Notes: generated by a model from the letters alone, not told the origin. Counted from the stretch's first letter, positions 44,811-53,671 are shown. The stretch is DNA of 64,000 nt from Solirubrobacterales bacterium 67-14 (GCA_001897355.1 MKST01000002.1:98843-162842); one strand, 5' to 3'. Program-made: numbers and translations.

Positions 44811-45392
44811 TCAGGAGGTGGTGCCGGTCGTCCCGGTGGCGCCGGTAGCCCCGGATGCCCCGGTCGTGCCGGCTTCGGCCCCGCTGCTGCCGCAGGCCTT
44901 GAAGCCGAACCCGTCGGCCAGCTGGAAGTACTCACCGGCCAGAACCGACGCCTTCTTGCCGGCCGCGATCATGGTCTCCTTGTCGCCGGAAGCGATCGCA
45001 TCGGCCGCCTTCTTGGCGACATCGACCCGCTGGCGCCCCAGGGCGATGATCTGATCGACCGTGGCCTGGTCCGAGGCCGGGGCGGTCAACTGCTCCAGTT
45101 CGTCCAGCATCGCCGTGACATCCGCGGCCTGGTCTTCGAAATCCTGCGCGGCCGCCTCAAGGTCGCTGCCCTTCAAGGCCTGGTTGAACTGGTTCTCCAG
45201 GGTTGCGGAGTTGGCGCTGTACTGGGCGCAGACGGCATCGGCCTTGGTGATGTAGTCGGCCTTGCTCAGATCCTCGTCGTCGGAGCCGCCGCCGCAGCCC
45301 GCCAGGAGGAGAGCGACGACCATCAGGACGGCACCGGAACCCCGGCGGGCACGGGATGCGCGGATCAGGCGGCTTTCCAACTCGACTTTCAC
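44811..45392 (-). CDS. Small secreted lipoprotein of unknown function
   Basis: 193 residues with basic N-terminus, hydrophobic core and lipobox LLAGC. The mature part is mostly helical (DYITKADAVCAQYSANSATLENQFNQ; a regular, probably coiled-coil bundle) with two further cysteines that could form a disulphide, and ends in a low-complexity tail of GATGATGTTGTTS type. No known enzymatic motif. The same architecture is frequent in actinobacterial hypothetical lipoproteins. It converges with the aldehyde dehydrogenase gene with zero intergenic bases. Confidence 0.7.
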   Translation of the reverse strand: MKVELESRLIRASRARRGSGAVLMVVALLLAGCGGGSDDEDLSKADYITKADAVCAQYSANSATLENQFNQALKGSDLEAAAQDFEDQAADVTAMLDELEQLTAPASDQATVDQIIALGRQRVDVAKKAADAIASGDKETMIAAGKKASVLAGEYFQLADGFGFKACGSSGAEAGTTGASGATGATGTTGTTS

Positions 45393-45433
45393 CGCAGCGC
45401 AGCCTATCGGGGGTATCGGTGATCCGCGTCACC

Positions 45434-45593
45434 AGAAGGTGTGGCCAAGACTCTGTCCTCGGTCCGGGGCCGTGTGCCGGCGGACTGCTTCGCACAAGGG
45501 CAACGCCGGGCCACCAGCCCGTCTTGCACCCTTGCGCTTGCATCCCACCGGCACACGGCCCCAGCCCTTCGGGACGTCTTGGCCACACCTTCT
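45434..45593. repeat. 160-bp inverted-repeat element
   Basis: Outer arms of 18 bp (45434-45451 and 45576-45593; AGAAGGTGTGGCCAAGAC and its complement) and inner arms of 15 bp (45466-45480 and 45548-45562; GGGGCCGTGTGCCGG) are both perfect. Between them lies a further weak pairing (CGCACAAGGG/CCCTTGCG). The whole block folds into one long interrupted hairpin. It ends 11 bp before the ATG of the decarboxylase gene and lies about 40 bp upstream of the lipoprotein start. Confidence 0.8.
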
Positions 45594-45604
45594 AGACTCG
45601 TGCC

Positions 45605-47068
45605 ATGCCTTCCGATCAGGATCACACGCCTTACGTTGATGCCCTGCTCGAATTCGCCCAGGGCGACCCCGGCAGGTTCAACGTGCCGGGGCATCAGGGG
45701 GGCATCGGGGCCGATGCGCGCCTCCACCTGCTGGTCGGCCAGACCGGACTCTCGGATGACGTCCCGGCCCTGATCGAGGGCATCGACGTCGGTGATCCGA
45801 ATCCGTTCCAGGAAGCCCAGAAGCTGGCCGCGGCCGCCTGGGGGGCGAAGCGGACCTGGTTCCTGATCAACGGCGCCTCCCAGGGCAACCAGGCGATGTG
45901 CCTCGCCGTCGCCCACATGGGAGGCGAGCTGGTGGTCCAGCGCAACGTCCACTCGTCGGTGATCGACGGCATGATCATGGCCGGGCTGAAACCGACCTTT
46001 GCCGCCCCGGAGATCGACCCCGACCTCGGGGTCGCCCACTGCCTCACCCCGGAGGCACTGGCCGAGGCGCTCGACCGCTGCCCCGACGCCGCCGCCGCGG
46101 TCGTCGTCTCACCTACCTATTTCGGTGCCTGCGCCGACATTCCGGCGCTGGCCGAGGTCGCCCACGGCCGCGGCGTGCCCCTGGTCGCCGACGAGGCCTG
46201 GGGAGCCCACCTCCACTTCCACCCCGACCTGCCCCCCAGCGCGATCGAGAGTGGCGCCGACCTGGTCATCTCCTCGACCCACAAGATCGTCGGCAGCCTG
46301 ACCCAGTCGGCGATGATCCACCTCGCCACGGACCGCTTCGACGAATCGATCATCGACCGCTGCATCTCGATGACCGAGTCGACCAGCCCGAACTCGCTGC
46401 TCTGCGGCTCACTCGACGCGGCCCGCCGCCAGGCCGCGGTCGACGGCGAGCGCCTGCTCGGCGAAACGATCCGAGTGCTCGCCGACGCCCGCGAGGAGAT
46501 CAGGTCCATTCCGGGCCTCGACGTGCTCGACGAACGGTTGCTGGAAAGGCAGAGCGTGGCCGGTTGGGATCCCCTGCGCCTGACCGTCGACGTGCGCGGC
46601 ACCGGCAGCACCGGCTACCACATCGCGGAACTGGCCCGAGACCTGGCCGGGGTCAACCTCGAACTGGCCTCGGACACGGTCGCGGTGGCGGTCTTCGGCA
46701 TGGGCACCGGCACCCCGCCGCGGGCCCGTCGCCTGATCGACGGGATCCTCACCGCCCTCGAGGCGATCGAGGCCGAGCCCTTCAAGGAGAAGCCCGAGTT
46801 CGCCCCGCCGCCGCCCTGGGGCGACCCGGCCATGACCCCGCGCGATGCCTTTCTCGGCAAGCAAGAGGTGGTTCCGTTCGCCGAGGCGGAAGGCCGGATC
46901 GCGGCCGAGCCGCTGGCCACCTACCCGCCCGGCATCCCCAACGTGCTCCCCGGCGAAAGGCTGACCCGCGAGACCCTCGAGTACATCACCGACTCGGTCG
47001 ACCACGGCGGCTACGTGCGCGGCGCCGCGGACCGGGAGCTGACCACGCTCCGGGTCATCGCCGAGTGA
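45605..47068 (+). CDS. Orn/Lys/Arg decarboxylase family protein
   Basis: 487 residues, the short SpeA/YaaO-like form of the fold-type I decarboxylases. Motifs: FNVPGHQGG at the N-terminus, FLINGASQGNQAM, VSPTYFGACADI, VADEAWGAHLHFH and PLP-binding Lys227 in SSTHKIVGSLTQSAM. The C-terminal domain has LPGERLT. It removes CO2 from lysine, ornithine or arginine to give cadaverine, putrescine or agmatine; which one is undetermined. With the pot transporter and aminotransferase nearby it points to a polyamine gene neighbourhood. The ATG has no clear ribosome site, and the upstream region is the 160-bp inverted repeat. Confidence 0.85.
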   Translation: MPSDQDHTPYVDALLEFAQGDPGRFNVPGHQGGIGADARLHLLVGQTGLSDDVPALIEGIDVGDPNPFQEAQKLAAAAWGAKRTWFLINGASQGNQAMCLAVAHMGGELVVQRNVHSSVIDGMIMAGLKPTFAAPEIDPDLGVAHCLTPEALAEALDRCPDAAAAVVVSPTYFGACADIPALAEVAHGRGVPLVADEAWGAHLHFHPDLPPSAIESGADLVISSTHKIVGSLTQSAMIHLATDRFDESIIDRCISMTESTSPNSLLCGSLDAARRQAAVDGERLLGETIRVLADAREEIRSIPGLDVLDERLLERQSVAGWDPLRLTVDVRGTGSTGYHIAELARDLAGVNLELASDTVAVAVFGMGTGTPPRARRLIDGILTALEAIEAEPFKEKPEFAPPPPWGDPAMTPRDAFLGKQEVVPFAEAEGRIAAEPLATYPPGIPNVLPGERLTRETLEYITDSVDHGGYVRGAADRELTTLRVIAE

Positions 47069-47120
47069 GCGACCGTCTCCCCGGATGAGCCGCCGTCGTG
47101 ACCCTGCTCCTTTGACCCAC

Positions 47121-47165
47121 CGAGATTGAGTTCAATCGCAAATAGAGCGAATGAACTCAATCTCG
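47121..47165. terminator. Bidirectional terminator hairpin
   Basis: Perfect 14-bp stem CGAGATTGAGTTCA / TGAACTCAATCTCG, loop 17 nt, between the converging decarboxylase and glyoxalase genes. No T-run. Confidence 0.6.
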
Positions 47166-47187
47166 ATGCCGTCCCGCTGCGGTGTTT

Positions 47188-47580
47188 CTACTCGGTCCGG
47201 CCCGGGTCGCCTTCGATCAGTTCGATCCGGTAGCCGTCGGGATCACGGACGAAGCAGAGCCGGGAGCCGCCTTCGCTGACCGTGTAGGGCGGCTTCTCGG
47301 GCGCGATCCCCTCACCCGCCAGCCGTTCGAGCGTGGCGTCTAGGTTGTCGACCAGGAAGGCGATGTGGCCGTAGCCGGTGCCGATCTCATAGGGCTCTTC
47401 CTGGTCGTAGTTGAAGGTCAGCTCCAGTCGCGGGCCGTCGCCCTCGTGGCCCATGTAGACGTTGACCGCCTCGTCGCCGATCGGCAGCCGGTGATGTTCC
47501 TTCAGGCCGAGCTTCTCGTAGAAGGCGATCGACTCGTCGAGGTCGAAGACGCGGTAACAGGTGTGAATCAGGGATGACAT
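47188..47580 (-). CDS. Glyoxalase I (lactoylglutathione lyase)-like protein
   Basis: 130 residues, VOC fold made of two beta-alpha-beta-beta-beta halves. The four metal ligands of glyoxalase I are in place: His in SSLIHTCYRV, Glu in RLELTFNY, His in GYGHIAFLV, Glu in YRIELIE. It normally isomerises the hemithioacetal of methylglyoxal. Actinobacteria use mycothiol instead of glutathione, so the thiol partner is uncertain. GDPGRTE forms a short tail. Confidence 0.85.
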   Translation of the reverse strand: MSSLIHTCYRVFDLDESIAFYEKLGLKEHHRLPIGDEAVNVYMGHEGDGPRLELTFNYDQEEPYEIGTGYGHIAFLVDNLDATLERLAGEGIAPEKPPYTVSEGGSRLCFVRDPDGYRIELIEGDPGRTE

Positions 47581-47634
47581 GGTCCAACCGTATCCGCTCG
47601 CGGCAACCGCTACACCGGGTGCGACCCGGAAACC

Positions 47635-48804
47635 TCAGCGCTTGATCCGGAACACGCGCCGCACCGGTGACCGGTCCACGTTGCCCGCCTTGTCCACCGC
47701 CCGCACGCGGAAGACATGCCGCCCCTTCGTGAGGCGACGATAGACCTTCGGCGACGCGCAGCGACGGAAACGCCGACCGTCGATCGAGCAACGGAAGCTA
47801 CCGGCCTCGTTCGACCGGAACCGGAAAGCCACGGAGCGGCGGCCCAGCCGTTTCATCGAGATCAGCCTGGTTTTCGGGGCGACCTTGTCCTTGGGCGTCG
47901 GGCAGAGAGAGGGATCGGTCTCACAGGTCGGATCAGGCGGGCAGAGGCTCTGGTCGGTCTCGCAGCTCGGCTCCGGTGGACAGAGCGACGGGTCGGTCTC
48001 ACAAGTCGGCTCCGGCGGTGGGTCGCAGTCGACCGGCTGGACCGGGTCGAGGAAGGCGTCGGCGATCGCCGCGTTGCCGGCCGCGTTGGCGTGGATCGAA
48101 TCGGCCAGGAACGACCCGTTGGCATCGAGGAATGCCTGGTACGGATCGGCGACGACCGCGCCGTATTTCGAGCCAGCCTGCCGGACGATGTCGTTGACCC
48201 CGGTCGAAACCTCGACCGCGCACTGGTCAGGGATCAGGTTGGCGCCGAACAGCATCAGGTCGATGTGCTGCTGGTCCTCGGGCGAGATCCCCGATCCGTC
48301 CCATCTGAACGGGTTGTAATAGGACATCAAGCCGAAGAACTCATCGCCCGGGTCGTTGTCGAGGGCGTTTCGGATCTGGGCGACGAGATCGTCGTAGCTC
48401 GCCTGCCATGCCGCGCAGCCGCTCGGTTCGCCGAAGCAGGGATCGTCGGCGCCCAGCGCGTCGTTCGCGCCGATCGCGAGGGTCACCGCCTTGGTGTCGT
48501 CCGGATCGTTGATCGCGGCCAGCGCCTGCGGCAGCTGCTCCGCCTTGAGGCCGGCGAGCACCTGGCCGGCCTGGGCCAGCGCTACGTGCTCGTCAGCGCC
48601 CAGTGTCTCGCCGAAGCCGGGAAAGCTTCCGTACCCGCCGAAAAGGAGATCGGGATACATCGATGCACCACCGCTGGAGGAACTGGTCGATGACGAATCG
48701 CCGAGCGAGACGTACGAGTCCGCCGACGCCGCAGCCGCGGTGCCCAGCGAACAGAGAATCGTGGCAGCGAGAGCCGCGAGGACTGACTTGAAATTGACTG
48801 GCAT
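47635..48804 (-). CDS. Secreted SGNH-family hydrolase with Cys-rich linker
   Basis: 389 residues from the ATG at 48802-48804, 9 nt after AGGGGG; an ATG nine bases upstream abuts the ribosome site too closely. Signal peptide ends near AAASA-DS. SGNH blocks: GDS in YVSLGDSSS (catalytic Ser), GAND, and DSIHANAAGNAAIA (Asp/His). Typical substrates are esters of lipids or polysaccharides. After about residue 265 comes a repeat of about four PTCETDPSLCPP units with paired cysteines, then an Arg-rich Ig-like domain (FRFRSNEAGSFRCSIDGRRFRRC...KAGNVDRSPVRRVFRIKR). The repeat linker and basic domain probably attach it to the wall; that is inference. Confidence 0.82.
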   Translation of the reverse strand: MPVNFKSVLAALAATILCSLGTAAAASADSYVSLGDSSSTSSSSGGASMYPDLLFGGYGSFPGFGETLGADEHVALAQAGQVLAGLKAEQLPQALAAINDPDDTKAVTLAIGANDALGADDPCFGEPSGCAAWQASYDDLVAQIRNALDNDPGDEFFGLMSYYNPFRWDGSGISPEDQQHIDLMLFGANLIPDQCAVEVSTGVNDIVRQAGSKYGAVVADPYQAFLDANGSFLADSIHANAAGNAAIADAFLDPVQPVDCDPPPEPTCETDPSLCPPEPSCETDQSLCPPDPTCETDPSLCPTPKDKVAPKTRLISMKRLGRRSVAFRFRSNEAGSFRCSIDGRRFRRCASPKVYRRLTKGRHVFRVRAVDKAGNVDRSPVRRVFRIKR

Positions 48805-48899
48805 GGATTCCATCCCCCTGCGGATGAACGAGTTGCGAGTGTCGAAAGAGGCGATTCTAGCCGGAGGAGACCGTGGAGCTACTCATCTAGGGTGAGGTC

Positions 48900-49967
48900 A
48901 TGAGCACGTACGAGCGAGTTGCGGAGCTGCCCCTGGAAGTCGAGTCGTGGTCCATGGAAGGGCTGGCGATCCGGCCCGCCCCGGATTTCGAGCGCCTGAC
49001 CACGGTCATCCGGGTCGAAGGCGGAGGGCTGACCGGGCTCGGCGAGGACATCACCTACGAGGCACTCGACCAGATCGCCCTGCAGGACGCCGGGCCGACC
49101 CATGACCTCACCGGGGTGAAGACGGTCGGCGAGTTCTGCGACCTGATCGGCAGCCTCGACCTCTTCCCCGGCCCGCCCGAACGTGAGGTCTCACGTCTCT
49201 ACCGCCGCTGGGCCTTCGAGTCGGCGGCGCTCGACCTCGCCCTCTGGCAGGCCGGCACCTCGCTGGCCGCGTTCCTCGGCCGCCCCCTCAACCCGCTCAC
49301 CTTCGTCGCCTCGATGGGCCTGGCCGGCGGACCAGGCGGGACCGAATCGGACGTGGGCCGCCTACGGGCGAAGCTCGACCGGTACCCGGAGCTTAAGTTC
49401 AAGCTCGACCCTTCACTCGACTGGGGCCAGGAGCTGATCGACGAACTGGTCGCGACCGGCGCGGTGAACACGCTCGACCTGAAGGGCCAGTACAAAGGCA
49501 CGGTCGTCGACATCGAAACGGACCCGGAGCTATACCGGCGCCTGCTGACCTCTTTCCCCGATGCCTGGATCGAGGATCCGGACCTGACCCCGGAGACCCG
49601 CGAAGCGCTGAAGGACGACTGGCGCCGGGTGACCTGGGATGCCCCGATCCATTCGGTCGACGACATCGCGGCGCTTGAGCACAAGCCAACCGTGATCAAC
49701 ATCAAGCCCTCCCGCATGGGCGGCCTGAAATCCACCTTCGACGCCTACGACTACTGCGAGGCCGAGGGAATCGGCGCCTACGGCGGCGGCCAGTGGGAGC
49801 TCGGGGTCGGCCGCGACCAGATCCAGTACCTGGCGGCGCTCTTTCATCCCGACACCCCGAACGACACCGCCCCGGTTGGCTACAACGCCGCCGAACCCGA
49901 GCCGGGACTTCCGACGAGCCCGATGGAGGTGCCCGGAAACGGCTTCGGAAAGCCGGATGGGAGTTAG
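48900..49967 (+). CDS. Enolase-superfamily (muconate-lactonizing subgroup) enzyme
   Basis: 355 residues, ATG behind GGGTGAGG. The barrel carries the MLE-subgroup acid/base and metal residues: KFKLD (KxK), Asp in LDLKGQY, Glu in WIEDPD, Asp in WDAPIHS, and Lys in NIKPSRMGG. Members racemise, epimerise, dehydrate or lactonise carboxylate substrates through an enolate. The specific reaction cannot be deduced, and neighbours (SGNH hydrolase divergent, ferritin downstream) give no hint. Dipeptide epimerase and o-succinylbenzoate synthase are possible. Confidence 0.8.
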   Translation: MSTYERVAELPLEVESWSMEGLAIRPAPDFERLTTVIRVEGGGLTGLGEDITYEALDQIALQDAGPTHDLTGVKTVGEFCDLIGSLDLFPGPPEREVSRLYRRWAFESAALDLALWQAGTSLAAFLGRPLNPLTFVASMGLAGGPGGTESDVGRLRAKLDRYPELKFKLDPSLDWGQELIDELVATGAVNTLDLKGQYKGTVVDIETDPELYRRLLTSFPDAWIEDPDLTPETREALKDDWRRVTWDAPIHSVDDIAALEHKPTVINIKPSRMGGLKSTFDAYDYCEAEGIGAYGGGQWELGVGRDQIQYLAALFHPDTPNDTAPVGYNAAEPEPGLPTSPMEVPGNGFGKPDGS

Positions 49968-50062
49968 AGGCATCTAACTCCGATTGCGGCCAGCCAAAGC
50001 CGTGAGGTGCGCTAGGTTGGGGTCGGCGACCTGAATCGACCCCCTCACGAACGGAGCAGATC

Positions 50063-50596
50063 ATGGCCAACAAGAAGAGTTTCGGTAAGGCACTCAACGA
50101 GCAGATCTCGAACGAGTTCGCCGCTTCGCAGCAGTACGTGGCGATGGCCGTCTACTACGACAGCGAGACCCTGCCCCGGCTGGCCTCGTTCTTCTACCGG
50201 CAGGCGCTGGAGGAACGTGAGCACGCGATGATGATGATCCAGTACCTGCTCGACGTCGACGAGGAGATCGAGGTCCCCGACATCAAGTCGCAGCCGACCA
50301 AGTACGAGGACGGGATCACCCCGGTCAAGGAAGCCCTGGCCCAGGAAGAGCGCGTCTCGAACGAGATCTTCAGCCTCTTCGAGTTGGCCCGCGAGATCAA
50401 GGACTACCGGGCCGAGCACTTCATGCAGTGGTTCGTCAAGGAGCAGGTCGAGGAAGTCGCCCTGATGGGTGACCTGCTCAACGTGGTCGAGCGCTCGAAG
50501 GAGAACCTGCTCTTGGCCGAGGAGTACATCGCCCGCGAAGGCCTTGGTGAGGAAGGCGACGACCCGACCGCCCCGCCCCCGGCCGGCGGGCACTGA
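50063..50596 (+). CDS. Ferritin
   Basis: 177 residues, four-helix bundle ferritin (FtnA/BfrB type, no heme Met ligand assigned). Ferroxidase ligands: Glu in LNEQISNEF, Glu and His in EEREHAM, Glu in AQEERVSNEI, Glu/Gln in WFVKEQVEEVA. It oxidises Fe(II) and stores the ferric mineral in a 24-mer in the cytosol. The tail GEEGDDPTAPPPAGGH extends beyond the usual end. The leader holds a hairpin GGGGTCG/CGACCCC shortly before the CGGAGCAG ribosome site. No clear IdeR box was recognised. Confidence 0.93.
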   Translation: MANKKSFGKALNEQISNEFAASQQYVAMAVYYDSETLPRLASFFYRQALEEREHAMMMIQYLLDVDEEIEVPDIKSQPTKYEDGITPVKEALAQEERVSNEIFSLFELAREIKDYRAEHFMQWFVKEQVEEVALMGDLLNVVERSKENLLLAEEYIAREGLGEEGDDPTAPPPAGGH

Positions 50597-50716
50597 GCGA
50601 CCGGCCGGCCGCGTTGAAGTCGGCTCCCCGATCCTGCGGTATCCTCGGCTGAGGAGGGACCGGCAGGACCGGTCTACATGGGAGACGGGCGGGGAGCCCG
50701 ACAGGAGGAGTTGCAT

Positions 50717-53029
50717 ATGTCAGTTGTTGTTCGTTCTTGGCCGGCGCGGCTTTGCGTGCTGGCGGCCGCGGCACTTTGCCTACTGGCGGCAACCGCCAGG
50801 GCGCAGGCGGCCGACCCGGCGGTGTTCGACGTTGGCGCCGCGTCTTCAAACATCAATCCGGATGGGCCCCAGTACGTCGGTGGTTACGGCTATCTCCAGG
50901 GACCGACCAAGGCCACCCACGACGATCTCGAAGCCCGTGCCTTCGTGGTCGGCAACGGTGACAAGGCGCTCGCCTTCGTCTCGGTCGACCTGGTCGGCTG
51001 GTTCGCCGCCTACGACGGAGTCAACGCTCCGTACGGAATCGACGCGACCCGTCAGAAGATCGCCGATGCCCTCGTCGCCCGGGGCTACGACGTCGGCCGC
51101 GAGTCGGTGATCATTTCCAGCACCCACGTCCACGCGGCACCGACCGTGGTCGGCATCTGGGGCACGATCGATCCGAACTATCTGAAGAAGGTCAGCGACG
51201 CCGCCGTTTCGGCTGCCACCACCGCGGCCGACCAGACGAAGCCATCGGAGATCTGGACCGGCGTCGGCGATGTCAGGTCGTTTATCTGGCAGAACGGCCA
51301 GGGCACCAACCACCCCGACGGTTTCGCCACCGACAACAAGCTGCCGATTCTCTGGGCCCGTGATCCCGACACCGGGGCCACCAACGCTCTCTACGCAAAC
51401 GTTCCCAACCACGCCGACCAGTACCAGGCCGATGACAACGACCTGGAGATGTCGGCCGACTGGCCGGGCTACGTCCGTCGCAAACTGGACGCCATGAACG
51501 GCGGCACGGCCGTCCTCGCCCAGGGCACCCTGGGCCGCCAGGAGCCTCCGGGCAGCGTCACCGCCTACAGCGAAGTCGAGGCACAGGGCGAGATCGTCGC
51601 CAACGAGATCCAGCGGACAATGGCCAAGGCCACGCCGCTGACCGACAACACGATCGCGGCCAACGAGCAGTCGATGCAGATCGTCGCCGACAACGAGGAT
51701 CTGCTTTTGGCGATCAATTTCAATCCGACCACCGGCTCCCAGGCGGCGACGGGATTCTGCATCGAGCTCTACCAGAAATGCACGATCCCGCGTTCGAAGC
51801 AGGCGCCGTACTTCGGGCCAGGCCCCGATGACGACACCAAGACGATCGGGACCTCCGTGGAAGCGGCCCGGATCGGCGATGTCGCCTTCGCGACCAATCC
51901 CGGCGAGGCGTTCCCGGAGGTAAACTGGGCGATCCGCGACAGCGTCACCGCGCCCAGGCAGGTCAACGTGATCGCCCAGGCCGGCGACATGCTTGGCTAC
52001 TACTACGACCGCGACGATTACACGAGCCAGCAGTTCGGTTCGAGTGACTTCGAGGATTACAACGTCGGGCCGGACCTGGCCCAGGCCAACGCCGACAAGG
52101 CGATCGCCGCGCTCGGCCAGATCGGGTTCGCAACCACGCCCAAGACGGTGCACGCCCCGTTCGACAGCAGCGTCCCGGCCAAGCCCGGCGTGCAGTGGTA
52201 CCCGGACGAGTACGAGTCGACCGATCCCACGTTCAACATCCTCGGCTCGGCCGCGAAGTCGCAGGACGGCACGGCGCCGGTGCCGACCGAGATCACCTGG
52301 GATTTCGGTGACGACACCACCGGCACCACGGCCGTCGGCGAGCGGTTCGACCACACCTTCCCTGGCCCCGGCACCTATGAGGTGACCGCGACCGTGGAGA
52401 GCAACTCACAGACCCGCACCTGGACCGACACGATCACCGTCGACCCGCCCCTGACGGCCACGGCGTCGCTGGCCAGCCGGGCCTGGGACGGTGCGCGGCT
52501 CTCGGTCTCGACCCAGGGTGGCCAGGGTGACCTGGTCGCCGCCCGCTGGACCTGCCAGGACGGCACCGAGACCACCGGCCTCAGCGTCACCTGCGATTCG
52601 GCCAGCGCCGGCACGGCGAAGGTGACCGCGGTCGACGGCGCCGGCAACACCGCGACCGCCTCGGTCGAGGTCAGCAAGGCACCGCCGAAGCCGGCCGCCA
52701 AGCTGAAGATCGTCAGGGCGAAGGTGAAGCCCGGCAAGGTCAAGCGCGGCAAGGCCGCGAAGCTCTCGATCACGGTGAAGAACACCGGCACCGCGGGAGC
52801 GACCAGCGCCAAGGTCTGCGTCAAGGTGCCCGGCAAGGCCAAGAAGGGCGTCAAGGCGAAGCCCGCCTGCCGCAAGATCGGCAAGCTCGCCGCCGGCAAG
52901 AGCCGCACCGTGAAGATCAAGTTGAAGACCACGAAGAAGGCCAAGCGCAAGGTGAAGCCCAAGGTCGTCTTCAGCGCCAAGGGCGTCAAGACCGTCAAGA
53001 AGACGGTGACGCTCCGCACCAAGCGCTAG
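50717..53029 (+). CDS. Secreted neutral-ceramidase-like hydrolase with PKD domain
   Basis: 770 residues. ATG at 50717 follows AGGAGGAG and opens a signal peptide (LCVLAAAALCLLAATARAQA). Residues about 25-480 resemble the N-terminal domain of neutral/alkaline ceramidases: AASSNINPDGPQYVGGYGY, LEARAFVVGNGDKALAFVSVDLVG and SSTHVHAAPTV, matching the metal-binding STHTHSGP region. A PKD domain follows (about 500-570, ITWDFGDDTT and FDHTFPGPGTYEVTATV), then a beta domain and a CARDB-like Lys-rich C-terminus (KLSITVKNTGTAGATSAKVC). It may cleave amide-linked lipids outside the cell. The substrate is unknown and the nucleophile was not identified. The leader has ACATGGGAGACGGGC, like the DUF11 leaders. 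Confidence 0.72.
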   Translation: MSVVVRSWPARLCVLAAAALCLLAATARAQAADPAVFDVGAASSNINPDGPQYVGGYGYLQGPTKATHDDLEARAFVVGNGDKALAFVSVDLVGWFAAYDGVNAPYGIDATRQKIADALVARGYDVGRESVIISSTHVHAAPTVVGIWGTIDPNYLKKVSDAAVSAATTAADQTKPSEIWTGVGDVRSFIWQNGQGTNHPDGFATDNKLPILWARDPDTGATNALYANVPNHADQYQADDNDLEMSADWPGYVRRKLDAMNGGTAVLAQGTLGRQEPPGSVTAYSEVEAQGEIVANEIQRTMAKATPLTDNTIAANEQSMQIVADNEDLLLAINFNPTTGSQAATGFCIELYQKCTIPRSKQAPYFGPGPDDDTKTIGTSVEAARIGDVAFATNPGEAFPEVNWAIRDSVTAPRQVNVIAQAGDMLGYYYDRDDYTSQQFGSSDFEDYNVGPDLAQANADKAIAALGQIGFATTPKTVHAPFDSSVPAKPGVQWYPDEYESTDPTFNILGSAAKSQDGTAPVPTEITWDFGDDTTGTTAVGERFDHTFPGPGTYEVTATVESNSQTRTWTDTITVDPPLTATASLASRAWDGARLSVSTQGGQGDLVAARWTCQDGTETTGLSVTCDSASAGTAKVTAVDGAGNTATASVEVSKAPPKPAAKLKIVRAKVKPGKVKRGKAAKLSITVKNTGTAGATSAKVCVKVPGKAKKGVKAKPACRKIGKLAAGKSRTVKIKLKTTKKAKRKVKPKVVFSAKGVKTVKKTVTLRTKR

Positions 53030-53046
53030 CCAGCGCCACGCCGTGT

Positions 53047-53097
53047 GACGGTGACGCAGGTCATGCGTCGATACGACTCATGACCTGCGTCACCGTC
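53047..53097. terminator. Bidirectional terminator, 19-bp perfect stem
   Basis: GACGGTGACGCAGGTCATG (53047-53065) and its exact complement (53079-53097) with a 13-nt loop, between two converging genes 79 bp apart. Confidence 0.8.
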
Positions 53098-53107
53098 GGT
53101 GCTCGGC

Positions 53108-53671
53108 CTACTCGCGCAGGGTCTCGAGGGCGCCGGACCACTTGGCCAGGGAGTCCAGCATCCCGGCGACGCTTCGCTCGTGTTGCTCGTTGCCCTGGAA
53201 GTCCCCCTCCTCGTCGATCAGGCCGGCCACCCCGGGAATCGGCACCATCTCCGGCACCGGCATCACCGAGAGCTGGGTCAGCGTGGGCTTGAGCACTTGG
53301 ACGGCGCGGGCCCCGGCCCAGACACCGCCGTAGCTGACGAAGGAGCAGGGCTTGTAGGCCCACTCGTGGTAGAGGTAGTCGAGCGCGTTCTTGAGCGCCG
53401 GGGCGGGGGTCGCGTTGTACTCGGGGGTGACGAAGACGAAGGCGTCGGCCCGGTCGACGATCGCGCTCCAGTTCTTCGTGTGCTCCTGCGTGTACTCGCG
53501 GCGACCCGGCATGTTCGGCTCGTCCATGAAGGGCAGGTCCAGCTCCTTCAGGTCGGCTACTTCAACCTGGAAACGGCCGTCGGCTTCGGCGATCGGGGTG
53601 AACCAGTTGGCGACCGGTTCACCGACCCGGCCGGGACGGACGCTGGCGATGACGACGAGGAGATTGATCAT
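53108..53671 (-). CDS. NADPH-dependent FMN reductase family protein
   Basis: 187 residues, flavodoxin-like fold. FMN phosphate loop is SVRPGRVGEPVANW, and PEYNATPAPALKNALDYL is the family signature that covers the isoalloxazine ring. SYGGVWAGARAVQVLKP follows. Members reduce FMN, quinones, chromate or azo dyes with NAD(P)H. No partner monooxygenase is adjacent. It is divergent from the zinc-ribbon SDR gene by 52 bp, so the two may share control. Confidence 0.88.
   Translation of the reverse strand: MINLLVVIASVRPGRVGEPVANWFTPIAEADGRFQVEVADLKELDLPFMDEPNMPGRREYTQEHTKNWSAIVDRADAFVFVTPEYNATPAPALKNALDYLYHEWAYKPCSFVSYGGVWAGARAVQVLKPTLTQLSVMPVPEMVPIPGVAGLIDEEGDFQGNEQHERSVAGMLDSLAKWSGALETLRE

Noticed and set aside
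45356..45639. Overlapping open frames on both strands at the 160-bp inverted repeat
   Set aside because: They exist only because the palindrome lacks stops; the peptides are low-complexity and mirror each other.
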